Origin: Schistosoma haematobium
Lineage: Eukaryota; Platyhelminthes; Trematoda; Strigeidida; Schistosomatidae
Reading direction: 5' to 3'
NCBI RefSeq assembly: GCF_000699445.3
Contig: NC_067200.1
Location: forward strand, 10,147,450-10,211,449
DNA: 64,000 nt
The translations under genes were made by a program, and so were the position numbers. Within the stretch, counting starts at the first letter, position 1. Each line of letters opens with the position of its first letter. The notes beneath the pieces are model-generated. The model ran no database searches. It was not told the DNA's origin and worked only from the letters and a program-made list of their open reading frames with translations. Positions 43,701 through 54,189 of the stretch are shown piece by piece.

Positions 43701-46700
43701 AAACTATTCAAAATACTAATTTCCATGAAATCATTCTTAACTTTGAATTGTATGTTGAAAGTACATCGTGAAACTTGTGTCTTTAAGTAGTATTTTGTGG
43801 TAAAGAGTGATATGAGAATTGTTATTTTCAATATAGTCATATAAGAAGTAGATTGTAACTGTATATAAGTATAGAAGTGGGTAGGCACTTTTTTATTAAC
43901 CGGTAGACCATAGCAACGTCTAGAATTTAATTCGCAAGATGATAATCCGTAGGATCTTTTAATCTTGAGTTAATTTATCCCCTTTTTTTAATGATAAATA
44001 CCATTAATTAAAGCGAAAGAGAACTCTATATAGTATTAATAGCCATCTAATTATATTCTTTGATAAGAATACTTACATGGAAAAGTGGAACAACTGTTCA
44101 ATGGTTAAAGATATTCAACTTTCAATTACTAAATGACAAATTCACAAACACTATTCTCTCATATTACTATTAGTATTTGAGAAACCAGTTTGTAAGTATT
44201 ACTAACACAAAATATTTGATATGTAACATAAAACTAAGTGAGTGGTATATGCTACTTATGTCAATATATATATATAAGTAGCATGTGGCACCAATCGAAA
44301 ATGGAATGCATGCCAGCAGAAGATTGAGAGGATCCAATTGAAGAGAACAGAAAGTAATTGTGATAAAAAAAATTGAGGGAATTATGAAGCGTATAAAGGA
44401 CAATTGATGGAAGATGTGCAGACGATGTATTTAATGTAGTTTCTTATTTTACGAAGACATCCCGAAATTTTGTATTAACAAAATAAATTGGCTCGGCAGA
44501 TTGACGGAGCTACGAAATTCAGCGCACCGGCGGACTCGACATTTTAAAGAGGAGGGTGGCAGACTGAGGTAGAGAAGAAAGAGGGAGAATAACCGCAGAA
44601 GCGAACGTTTAAAGAGGGGACGAGTGTAGTGTATGCTACTAATGTTTGCATATATAAGTAACGTGTAGCACCAGTCGGAAGTGGGATGTCTGAGACAAGG
44701 TTAAGAAGATTGAAATGAAGACAAGACAAAAGGAAACTGAAGATGATCAAGAGAACAACAGGAGTGAAGAAACAATGAAGCTTATAAAAGACAATTCAAA
44801 GATGTGTAAATGATATATTTGATGTATGATTTCCACATTTTACTAAACCACTATGCGATTATGCATTAAAAAATAAATTGGTCTTCCCCACCTGAGTGTT
44901 CATTCACTACAAGTGTACACGAACCTGTATACTTGAATGAGTTATAAACATTAAAATTAATGGATTTCATTGATCTCTTGTCATTTTTAATCCGAGACCT
45001 TCAGTCTCGCGTGCGGATATTTAACCTCTAGACCACTGAGTCGTCATTCAACGGTATAAATAAGAATGTCACTTATTCTTATTTCTCTAACAACATATCT
45101 ATACATGAATTTCACAACCACGAACAAAAATCAGTTCCAACTAACTAATTCATGTCAGTGGACTCTACGGTAATGTTACAAAGTTAAGTGTTTTCGAAAA
45201 ACAATGAACATATATATATATACATGAGTATTTATGCACTTTATTGAATAGTCGAATACATTTTCTCGCTCACTCTTGTGTTCTCGCTCAAGTAGTCAAT
45301 TAGGGAGGGAGGAGTTAGAGCATAGAATACCGGGTATCAGTACCAGATTTCGGATACCGCAAATCACAAGACTTTACATATTAACAATGATTACTATAAC
45401 ATTCAGACACTTAGTTGTATCTAGTTCTCTGCCCTTATCGATAAACATATACATGGACAAATCTTCCGGAAATTTGATATTAAAACTATAACGTGATAAA
45501 AGCTTCTGACAATACACGTGATTCAAGTGTATCGAATACAACAGTTTAGCTAAATATATTCATATACATATAGATGTGTACAATAGAAAATATAGAAAGA
45601 CTTGTAATTCACCTGGTGACAGTCGAATAAATTTTACTAGCACGCTTACATTCTTTTTGTTAAAGTTAAATAATGGTAATCATTTTAGTTATTTATCTTG
45701 AATGATGAAATTATATCTTCATATTGAGTAAACTCACTTATACCATGCTAACTGAATAATTGATATATGAAAATTATAGATGCACCTGACCGACTGATAT
45801 TCGTATTCCTTTTACTATAATCTTCCATTTGGTCTATTGGCTACTGGAACACGATTTACTATTCTTAATTTAATCCCAATCTATTTAGTTACACTCTCAC
45901 ACTCACAGTCAGTTCTGAATTGATCTTGTATAATTATTGTTTTTTATTGTATGGTGTGAGGCGGTCTGATCTGCTTGTACATAAACCGAATATATCTGAA
46001 ATATACGATTCGAATAGCGGAGGCTGATATTTGTGTTCTGGGCTGAACTGACTGGACTAGGTGAGAAACTGATGTACAGAGGACTAATAAAGATTCAGAG
46101 TTGACTCAAGGCTACTCGTGGTTGATACATCGCTGGTTTAGCACAGGGACATGATCATAAGAGACGGTATTCTGACTGGAGATTTCGTCCCGTGATAACT
46201 GACAGGGTCATAAGTCATAACAATAAATATAATACATTTTTTCATAACATACATTTTTCTGGATTTTAAGATAGTACTCAAATTTAGCATTAACACAGTT
46301 GTAAATTAATCTATTTATAATTGGTAAGTGTTTACAGTTAACTTATTACAAATGATGTTCGCTGGGTGATGTAACTGAATAAAGACTACAAACATATTAT
46401 TGATTGAATTCCAACAATTAGTATTCGCTTGACTTAGAATATCGAGATATAATTTTAGTTAAAAAAGAGGCTGAAAAAAGATCCAGGATCTTCTAACTAC
46501 CTTACATAACAATGCACACATATTTGAGATGAATTTCCTTCTATCTATGTTGAGGATGCTCAAAAATCACTTGGTAAACGTCTTATTTTTGTAATTTCAT
46601 TTTGAAATTCTCGTTTTCGCGCCAAAAGCGCCCATTCTTGCCATCAGACTATTTCCCACTTAGAAGGACCCTAAATGTCACTGATTCGTTGCCTCTTTTA

Positions 46701-49700
46701 TTATGCTATTTTGTGATTTTTCCCAAAGACCTTATACTATATATATATATATATATGCATGCTTGGTTTGATCGTGCTTCTGGCTGCTTGTGGAACATAC
46801 CTTCCCCTCATCTGAACCAGGTCTTCTCCCTCTAGTTAGCAGGGTTGGGACGCATCGGAATAGTTTAGCTTGTCTTGTCGTTGTGTTGCTGATCCTTCGT
46901 TCCGTTCACCGAATTTAGGTGATCTCATAATCCCTTCAAACGTAGCAATCTAAATGCAAAATGTTGCTTCAAGACTGATCTGGCTTAACGTCTAAACTAA
47001 TGATGATAGAAAGTGAAGCAGTTGAGGGAGTTGACCACTTCACTTCGTTTGAAAGTTTCATCACCTCTGCTGGGTTGATGTGTGATGAAATCTCAGCACA
47101 ATATCAGAAACTTCGGTTGGTTTTAAGAATTTGTATCGTTTATGGAGTAGGCGAGATATCCGTTTACCGATTAAAGAACGAGTATACCATGGCTGTGAAA
47201 TGTGACCTCTAAAAATACAGGATACGCGTAGATTACTAATATTCGATTATAGGTATCTTCGAAACATTACTCGTATATTTTGAGACCATAGAGTTAGCGA
47301 TTCTGAGGTTAGATACAGAGTACTAAGTATGGCGAATTAATTGACGAGGTGATTAATTTTTATCCAATAAAATGGTTAGGATATGCATTACATATACCCC
47401 CCACCCTACCGACTACCTTGATATGCGATGATGGATGGTGTAGGAGTATGTTGAAAGAAAACTAGGGTTGCCCAAGCCATCAATCCACGGAGAAACTGAT
47501 TATAAGACTGAGCCAAGTAGACGAGTCCAGATTACTCGGTGGGGGTCCGTGTGATTACTGTAACCAGTGGTTACAGACCTAAAGTGACATAACTCAAAAT
47601 TATTCGAAACAGAGCAGATGCATTCAACCATTGTTTTACCTTGGATACTAAGTTTCTAAATTCCTGATAAAAATTCTTTCATTTTACTAATTTACGTTTT
47701 CTACTCGAATCGTATCTTTGATAGCAATTCTTTTCTATTACCACTAATACTGTTGTTAATACCTCTACTACTCTGTGCTAAGGCCTGACAATTCCAGCTT
47801 GCTGTGCTAACGGGATGTGGTAACTTAAACTGATGTACATATGTGGTCAGGTTTTATGTTGTGCAAGACTGACTGACTGACTTTTTATTTATTTATTTAT
47901 TTCAACACATAGATAATGGTACAAAGAGGCACAAAATACATATGCGCCACACAAATATCATTCGATATGTGTGAGGGCTGTGATACTGCCCGGGTGCCCA
48001 AACCCAAGCAGGTGGTTTTCTTAGGGGGCCATTCCCCGAGCCTTCGACCTGAAGGTCTGATCCAAAAGGCAGTGGAGCATCGTAAGGAGATGCAGTCCCA
48101 TGGAAGCCGGTGACCAACAACTGGTTCACACGCCATTTGTTCCCGCAGGATACTGGAGCCCATGTGCACCATTGGTTTGGAATCCGGTTAAAGCGCCGGA
48201 CATTCGCTTTTCGTCCTCCGATTTTCGTAAACAACACCCCCGCCACGAGAAGGCAGTGAGTAGGACTGACTGACTGACTCGGCACTATATTATTGAATGT
48301 TTATTGGTAGTAATAGTGGTTAGTTAAAAGCATTCAGTAGGAACCGTGGACTGAAATTTCTTTAGTTAGTTTGTTGGCATTTGTCAGCAGTAAAGCTGTA
48401 CACATTTGCGATCTTTTTAGAGAACTACTGCTTCCTTCATGAGATTTTAATCCAGGAAGTTGCTGAATATCACAAACACATATACGATTGTTGGATCATC
48501 CAAAGGTCAAGTAATAATATGTACTTACAAAATAATTAATATAGAACGAGAACACGATATAGAGGCACCTACTATCACTAATAATTATTTATGAAATAAA
48601 GTAAATATTTTAAGTTTTAACAGTTGATTTTTCTGAAGCATTAAGACTGACAGGAACCGATTGATAACAATCGTATTCATCCATTCATCTTTGCTTATAA
48701 TGCTTGTGATTGAAGGCAATATCGAAGCAATCCGCACAGGGTGCATATATGCCAGTAAGTGACTGATCAATTACAGTCCTAAACATCAATGGGAAGATTT
48801 AAACAAACAATGCAAAAACTTCATCCCATTACACAAACTAGTGGTTATCAGGACTGAGTAGCCAAGTCCATCACGCGATGGCGTTTGAAGCGAACAGTAC
48901 TGGGTTCGAGTCTTGGAGTGAACATCAACTCTAGGATGCAGGTACATCCAGCTGACGAGTCCAAGATAGGACGAAACGTGCGTCTTAGATTCCACTGCTA
49001 GTCACCATCCATCTTTGCTTATAATCCCATTTAATGTTGTACTCAATTATAATAAATAAGGGGTCATTTGTCAAAATCAAAACGAGACCGAAAAAAAGAT
49101 TTGGACGATCATTGTATCATACTGCGAGCTAACTAAATCTGAAAATGTATACCAATAGACGTTGACATAGTGGTTTTAATCGGGTTTTGTTCTCTGATGA
49201 ACTATTGAAGAATTTTTCAATAAAATGAAACTGTTTACATAAATATAGAAAATTATTGAAAAAATAACAATACATCTCAATGATAAGTGAGTAGTTTAAC
49301 ATACTTTTATTTTGCCCAAAGGACCATCTTCACAATATTTTTGAATAGTTGTTTTATTCCAATAATATGAATTGTCCATAAGTGAATGATTGGAAAAAAT
49401 TAATAGAACAGGTGAAAAATTATCATTTGAATTTATTACTTCCACTTTGTCCAATATTAATTCAATAAAAATACTTAAAGCATTCTCAATTCTATAATAC
49501 ATTTGTTTATGTGGTGGTTCCGCTGTTTTATACACTGTAAACTGATAAGATGTAAAGAGAGAGAGAGAGAGAGAATGAAAAAAGATGTATACTTAGTGAA
49601 AGTTACTGATTTTTTTTCCAAATATTTTGATGGAGTTTTGTTGTATGAACTGGATGGTTTGGTCATGGAGCTTTCATAGTTATTCTGAACGACATCATTA

Positions 49701-52700
49701 GCACAAATATAAACTAATTCTAGTTAAATCAAGCAATCAGTTAGTCAATGTAAAATCTGATAAATTTATGCACGACAACCATATAAGTTGAGAAGAAAAA
49801 ATGAATTCACAAAGTACTGTATAAGATAATTTTAGGAATGATAAACAATAAATACATCCGTAATATTGTGACAGATCTTAAGCTACGCTACCCAACGCCT
49901 TCAACCAGTCCTTACAGTAATCGTGATAACCACAATAGATTAATTTGAATTTGTCTTTACGGCTTAGTCTAACAGTCAGTGTTTTTGTGAACGGATGTCT
50001 CATCCTAGTTTGGCTACACTTGGATTTGTTACAACCCACTCCTACACGATTAAAAGTTGTACGTCTAAGTAAGCGGTAGTTGGATATGCATTATATATGT
50101 CAAAACCACCCCAGTCACTAAAAATTCACTATCAAATCAACTGACTCGCTATCTTTACCTGGTACCCTGCATCTAACCTCAGTAATGAGTAATCAGTGGT
50201 CCCAGAATAAACTACCAATGCTTCTAAGGTATCAAATACCAGTAATCCCCAGTTTTTAAAGACCATATTTCACAACTATAAAGTAGGACAGAATGAACTG
50301 CTGTGCAGTACATCCTTTCTATGGTTGGGAGATGGATATCTCAACCACAATATTGTTGACACGAGTTAGCAAAAACCAATTGTACATCCTTAATCAGTGC
50401 TGAACTTTCGTTAAACAAGAACCTACCAGTACTACTGAGACTTGCAACATGAGGGAAGTAGTCAACATGCTCAGCTACTTCACTTCATATCATTAGTAGA
50501 ATATCAATGTAAAAACGCGTGAATTGAACACCTATATTCTAGATAAACATCCGATTCGATATCAAAGTCATTATTTAAATTAGTACACAAAATCCAGGAA
50601 CCAAGCTATAAATAACCAAGTACACACAAGATCAGTAGATCACCTAATTGAGTCATTCATACCGATATCACTATTACATTGATTATGACTTGGTACTTTA
50701 CTATAAATCACTCTGGCCTGTATTATTTACAAATAACACAATTTTGAAGTATTTATATAGTAACAGAAGCAAACATTCACTATTTTTAACATATAACGTT
50801 GTCAAATTCGTTTATGCATGCCATCACTTGTGATATTATTTATTTAAACACAAACATTGGGACAAGGAAGCACCAAATAGATATGCGCCACATTTCATCA
50901 TTCGATTTGTATAACTCGGGCGCCCAAACCGAAACAAGTGGTTTTCTTAGAGGGTCACAGCCCGAGCATCTGGCCTAAATGTCTGATCCACAAGGCAGTG
51001 GAGCAACGTAAGGAGGTGCAGTCCCATGGTAGCCCGTGACCAACAATAGGTTTATACGCTATTTGTTTCCTCAGGATCCTGGAGCCCATATGCACTATTG
51101 GTTTGGAATCAGGATTTTTCAACTCCCCTAGGTAGATCCTCCGTATCCGCCGACCCGGCCATAATAATTATGGACTCAAAACTATTGAGCCTGATAATGA
51201 AGTTATTGAAGGCGATTGTTCGTTCGAATATTCTTTAATTTTGTGTATTCTATGGGGATTTTGAATTTTCATTTTGACGAGAAACGATGCACACAAATCA
51301 ATGTCTGCTCGAGTTATGAAAAAATTAAAATTTAAGAACTACAAGACAAAACATATATATAGGTATATATCATTCTTAATCTTTGACTGAATGCTAGTAT
51401 CCATATACAATCCCAATGAATAATGTAAACAAACAAATGTGAGAATATTTTAGTGGGAAGAATTGGTACTGGTTAGGAAATGGTAACTTTAAGGATAAAC
51501 GACTTTCACTACAATTGAATAAACCATCAAGCACTGAGGAAGAGATGAAGAAAAAAGCCATCGATAACCAGACTATTAAGTAGGAATAGTAACTTTTCTG
51601 CTACTGATATTCATGACTGCACTTTGGTCATATTTTCGTTAGTGTACATAAGCAATCTGTAGAGGACAACTCAAACCTCTTTACTGATAATAATATAAAC
51701 ATTATACCTGTTAAGTCAGTAGTTTGCATCCAGTAGTTCAGTGATTAATGGATTAAACTTTTGAATCAAAAGTTACCGAGTTTGAGTCTCAAAATGAGTA
51801 TCGATATTCGAATCTAGGTATATCCAACTGATAAATTGCAAATAAGAAGAATGGAGCGTAATGGATTACCATTGTTAGTCACAATTCACTTATTTCAAAT
51901 GACTAGTGATATAATTGTTATATAGTTTTCCAGCCAAACCCACGTCTATGGGTTGAAACAACTATGTTCAGGGTACTTCTCGATTTCCATGAGTCTCAAG
52001 TTAGTCAGTTCATGATATATGACGTCTTTATGAATTTTTTAAGTTTAGAAAATTTACACATTACATTCTTTAGAGAAGGCACTGTAATGTTTCTGGATGC
52101 ATATGGGAAAAGATTAATAAAAATCAGATAAGGTGTTTTTATTTGAAATAAAATGGGAAGATAAAAGCAAGAACATGAGGTGATCTGTTGTGACTTTGGT
52201 CTGCCCATTAGTTCTGTTCTGAGAGCCGTAGAAAAATTTGTCTCAGGACTAATAAAGCTAGGCTCCTTAACGTAACCTTGAGTGAGTCCGATTATGACGA
52301 ATTTAGTTTTGCAGGCAGAAACTATCCCATCGGATCATTAATTATCTACCTCACGGATCCTGATTAGTAGGCAGAAGAGAAGACGGCTGTAGTTAGAAAA
52401 ACTATATCTCCAAATTAGGCAGAGATCCGATGTTACTCTCAAAAAATGCATGGTCAAATACATAAGCATATAGACTACAAAACATAATAAAACAGAAAGG
52501 ATGTGTACCAAAAGGGTATAGAGGAAGAATCAGAATGCCAAGCTTATGATCAATTTACAATAGGTTGAGAATAGAACAAGATGTGGAGACAGTTTATTAT
52601 TCAGATAAAAATTCGACATAAGGTAAATAAAGGAAACACTAAAATCCAGTATTTTTTGCCTCAAACGGTTTATGTGTTATCAAATAAGATTATCAGTCTA

Positions 52701-54102
52701 AATAGCTACTAACTTGTGCGACGGGTCTAGATGGTAGCTGTAATAGTTCCAATTTTGCCATTGTTAATGTTAAGGACTGAAACTGATTAGTCTTCATTGA
52801 CCTATATGCATCCCAAACTGATGGCTCGAATATTTTGGTAGGATCACAATGTTTATTAGGATTAGATTTAAAAAATCGTGACGAAATCCAGGATGTACTT
52901 TTAGTCCTTTATTTGAATCATCAGATAAATCTGCCTGGAACTTTAACTTTTTACCAATCTGATTTTTTTTTAAAAAGCATATTACTAAATACTTATATGA
53001 AATCAAAATAAATGACAGACTATTTATAATGCTTTGTTTTTTTTCCCGCGTTAATAATGTAAAAGACTACAAATTTCAATAAAAAGTGACTACATAACAA
53101 AGCTGATTGAATCTCCTTAGCTGATGAACATATTTTGATGAAGATTAATTAATTACAGTCCTCACCATCAACAATAGAAAAATAGAAACCTTTACAAATA
53201 AAATTTATCTTAATTACATAAACCAGAGATTATTTGAACACAATAGCTCAACAGATAATGAGTTGGCCATTTCAGTTGAAATGTCAGTGTGAATATCAAC
53301 ATTGAGATGCTGATGTATCACAAATAGGATGAAACATACATCGTGGATTCTACTAGTAGCTATTATTCAACTAACTGTAGATAAGTGATTAAAATGGTAA
53401 ATAATACCTATAAAACAGATTATATCTTATCCAAATATTGAATTATTTTGGGAAAAAATTAATTACTCAAAGTCAACATACATTCAATTTAATAACACCG
53501 TCTATTTTCTCATGAGAATCTAACGATTGTGTAGCTTCAAATTCGATATTGATTTGATCATCATTTGAATTATTCTTAAATGATGAATTTTTCCAGTTTA
53601 AATTACTTCCTAAAAATGTTTCTGTTTGACTTCCTGTGTCAGGAGCAATTGTTTCATCACTTATATCACGATAACGAATTATCTAATTCAAATAATAAAA
53701 CATGAATTTCCAAAGTAAATCTAACCCTATGTAATATTAATCCGTAAGATTGGATAGAATTATTAACTGAAAATGAATGCCTATAGTTTAACGTATTATT
53801 ATCATCAAATTTGGAACAATCCACATTGACTTTAGATTTTTCAGTAGTGTGTATTAATATTAGAGAAGGCGGATGATGTTGACTGGCAGATATTAAATAC
53901 CATAATGTATGTGTTTGATTCTTAACTGATATTTGATATAAACTTGTATGGTTGCAATATATTACATCTGAAGTTATCTGAAATCATTTATTAGTAATTA
54001 TTATTGTCAAATGAAACTTACATTAAATGAAGACACAACAATACTTTGAATAATCAAAGTACAAGAATATACTAAAACAATCCAAATGTTTACTGAATAC
54101 AT
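40225..54102 (-). CDS. GLMP: Glycosylated lysosomal membrane protein (GLMP/NCU-G1) homologue, six exons, 529 aa
   Basis: Six minus-strand exons (54102-54022, 53977-53726, 53682-53482, 49541-49305, 43135-42798, 40705-40225) join in phases 0,0,0,0 and 2 with GT..AG borders into 530 codons including TAA. Residues 1-27 are a hydrophobic signal peptide. The luminal part has at least nine N-X-S/T sequons, and one membrane span lies at about 398-419. The basic tail has Asn x14 (438-451), YEKL (479-482, a YxxPhi lysosomal sorting motif) and PPSY (519-522). The order of short conserved blocks follows vertebrate GLMP, which is about 405 aa: a Trp-Tyr strand, an ILHRIIRYRDISD-like segment, TAEPPHK, and a Tyr-Ser-Ser-Trp block just before the span. 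In vertebrates GLMP is a highly glycosylated lysosomal membrane protein that partners and stabilises the transporter MFSD1. The extra length here is mostly the Asn-rich tail. The reading frame has no lesions. The family call is from recalled motifs, not a search. Confidence 0.85.
40462..40503 (-). repeat. (AAT)14 microsatellite inside the GLMP coding sequence
   Basis: Fourteen pure AAT codons on the minus strand encode 14 consecutive Asn in the cytosolic tail. Pure trinucleotide runs of this length are usually length-polymorphic. Confidence 0.9.
40706..42797 (-). other. GLMP intron 5 (2.1 kb)
   Basis: Non-coding interval between exons 6 and 5. Its upper part (about 42050-42610) carries a decayed RTE-like LINE fragment; 42750-42765 is a short (TA)n run. 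The rest is AT-rich sequence with nothing recognisable. Confidence 0.7.
42050..42610 (+). pseudogene. RTE-type LINE fragment (second family), decayed
   Basis: Encodes Phe-Thr-Tyr-His-Gly-Ser-Phe-Ile, Leu-Val-Ser-Asn-Gly-Ile and, in other frames, the Tyr-Asp-Arg-Glu-Thr-Trp, Arg-Cys-Leu-Gln and Leu-Gly-Lys-Asp-Gly-Lys-Leu blocks. In GLMP intron 5, antisense to the gene. Confidence 0.6.
42798..43135 (-). CDS. GLMP: GLMP exon 5: luminal domain, membrane-proximal part
   Basis: 338 bp between a TTTCTCAG acceptor and a GTAAGC donor, entering in phase 0 and leaving after two bases of a Trp codon. Encodes the Phe-Pro-Ala-Ala-Tyr-Trp block, a Ser-Leu-Pro-like segment and the terminal Asn-Tyr-Ser-Ser-Trp, which matches the HYLSW motif preceding the membrane span in vertebrate GLMP. 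Confidence 0.84.
44230..44830 (+). repeat. Two tandem K repeats
   Basis: Units at 44240-44440 and 44630-44830, about 395 bp apart, share ATGCTACT..ATATAAGTA hairpins, CACCA-TCG-AA-TGG and ATGAAGC-TATAAA-GACAATT. The spacer is GC-richer and purine-rich (44500-44610). Confidence 0.55.
45945..46228 (+). repeat. LTR-like repeat P, copy 3
   Basis: TGTATGGTGTGAGGCGGTCTG, ATATCTGAAATATACGATTCGAATAG, CGTGATAACTGACAGGG, ending near CATAACA. Confidence 0.5.
46980..47540 (+). pseudogene. RTE-type LINE fragment (second family), decayed
   Basis: Encodes Glu-Gly-Val-Asp-His-Phe-Thr, Cys-Asp-Glu-Ile-Ser-Ala-Gln-Tyr-Gln-Lys, a Met-Ala-Val-Lys-Cys block and downstream TGGTTAGGATATGCATTACATATAC, in the order of the copy at 37.6-38.2 kb. 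Confidence 0.6.
47883..48263 (-). mobile_element. Family M copy, 5'-truncated, with 16-bp target duplication
   Basis: Flanked on both sides by (GACT)4, at 47867-47882 and 48264-48279. The TTTATTTATTTATTTATTT tail on the left is the 3' end. It lacks roughly the first 100 bp of the full copy at 13.1 kb, as expected for 5'-truncated retroposition. Confidence 0.75.
48700..49015 (+). repeat. SINE-A (SM-alpha type) with best-preserved hammerhead
   Basis: Leader TCAATGGGAAGATT, tRNA-like A box (GAGTAGCCAAG, about 48858) and B box (GGGTTCGAGTC, 48902-48912), then the ribozyme and the ATCTTTGCTTATAAT tail shared by other copies. Lies in GLMP intron 4, antisense to the gene. Confidence 0.82.
48945..48992 (+). 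ncRNA. Hammerhead ribozyme, intact core
   Basis: CTGACGA core, stem II GTCC..GGAC fully paired, GAAA box and GTC cleavage triplet all present. Only stem I has a mismatch (ATCCAG against CTTAGAT). Of the SINE-A copies here it is the most likely to cleave. Confidence 0.75.
49305..49541 (-). CDS. GLMP: GLMP exon 4: luminal domain, third part
   Basis: 79 codons between TTATCAG and GTATGT, phase 0. Begins Phe-Thr-Val-Tyr-Lys-Thr-Ala-Glu-Pro-Pro, matching the FRVQAFS..PAQPP region of vertebrate GLMP, and includes sequons NHS and NKT and a single cysteine near the end (Tyr-Cys-Glu-Asp-Gly). Confidence 0.82.
49870..50490 (-). pseudogene. RTE-type LINE fragment (second family), decayed
   Basis: Minus strand GTCCTACTTTATAGTTGTGAAATATGG, GTTAGATGCAGGGTACCAGG and TGACATATATAATGCATATCCAACTACC align with the second RTE family. 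No usable frame. Confidence 0.55.
50840..51160 (-). mobile_element. Family M copy, 5'-truncated
   Basis: TTATTTATTTAAACACAAAC tail, GCGCCCAAACCGAAAC, CAAGGCAGTGGAGCAACG, GGAGCCCATATGCAC. Lies in GLMP intron 3, same strand as the gene. Confidence 0.62.
51725..51890 (+). repeat. SINE-A copy, strongly decayed
   Basis: tRNA-like B box (CGAGTTTGAGTC), ATCCAACTGATAAATTGCAAATAAG and TGTTAGTCAC align with SINE-A. The ribozyme core is lost. Confidence 0.55.
53235..53375 (+). repeat. SINE-A copy, internal deletion
   Basis: CAATAGCTCAACAG..ATGAGTTGG, TGAGATGCTGATGTATC, then ACAAATAGGATGAAACATACATCGTGGATTC in pieces. Stem I and the CTGANGA core are deleted. Confidence 0.55.
53482..53682 (-). CDS. GLMP: GLMP exon 3: luminal domain, second part
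   Basis: 67 codons between GAATTAG and the donor GTATGT, phase 0. Starts Ile-Ile-Arg-Tyr-Arg-Asp and carries the Leu-Asn-Trp-Lys-Asn-Ser-Ser block, which corresponds to the FSWNNIT block of vertebrate GLMP. It ends Val-Ile-Lys-Leu-Asn, continuing a beta strand into exon 4. Confidence 0.83.
53726..53977 (-). CDS. GLMP: GLMP exon 2: luminal domain, first part
   Basis: 84 codons between a TTTCAG acceptor and a GTTAGA donor, phase 0 at both ends. Contains the Leu-Trp-Tyr strand and sequons NHT, NQT, NNT and NNS. The intron before it is 44 bp and the intron after it is 43 bp. An acceptor 9 bp further in (CTTCAG) is a possible alternative that would remove three residues. Confidence 0.83.
54022..54102 (-). 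CDS. GLMP: GLMP exon 1: start codon and signal peptide
   Basis: 27 codons from ATG, beginning Met-Tyr-Ser-Val and followed by a hydrophobic stretch typical of a signal peptide, ending before the donor GTAAGT. The base triplet directly upstream of ATG is TAG, so the frame cannot extend. The same TAG ends a pyrimidine-rich tract and looks like a splice acceptor abutting the ATG. Confidence 0.8.
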
Positions 54103-54134
54103 CTAGGGAAGAATTACAAAAAAGAAAAGTTAGC
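54103..54134 (-). promoter_or_regulatory. Splice-acceptor-like tract abutting the GLMP start codon
   Basis: On the minus strand a run rich in T and C (TTTTCTTTTTTG..TTCTTCCCTAG) ends exactly at the ATG. It could be a cis acceptor after a 5' UTR intron, or a spliced-leader trans-splice acceptor, which schistosomes use for a subset of mRNAs. Which one cannot be told from sequence alone. Confidence 0.4.
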
Positions 54135-54189
54135 TAACAACGATATTGAGAAAATATGAGGGCAAAGACCAAGAATATATTCCGTATAT

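Larger units (their letters stand above)
43136..49304 (-). other. GLMP intron 4 (6.2 kb), repeat-filled
   Basis: Largest intron. It holds tandem K repeats (44230-44830), an LTR-like P repeat (45945-46228), an RTE-like fragment (46980-47540), an M retroposon (47883-48263) and a hammerhead SINE (48700-49015). 43140-44220 and 44900-45940 show no recognisable feature apart from short AT runs and a tRNA-box-like scrap at about 44990-45055. Confidence 0.7.
49542..53481 (-). other. GLMP intron 3 (3.9 kb), repeat-filled
   Basis: Contains a (GA)n run at 49556-49574, a SINE-C scrap (49640-49700), an RTE-like fragment (49870-50490, minus), an M copy (50840-51160, minus) and two decayed hammerhead SINEs (51725-51890, 53235-53375). 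I see nothing recognisable at 51180-51720 or 51900-53230. Confidence 0.7.

Noticed and set aside
47902..48285. 127-codon minus frame in the M copy
   Set aside because: Overlapping frames occur in M copies on both strands without a shared protein; stops fall at different places in other copies.
48858..48912. tRNA gene
   Set aside because: A and B boxes are present but no cloverleaf or anticodon arm; they belong to a SINE.
52794..53006. 70-codon minus frame between GLMP exons 3 and 4
   Set aside because: Exons 3 and 4 join in phase and match GLMP without it; it has no counterpart in the family and no convincing splice sites.
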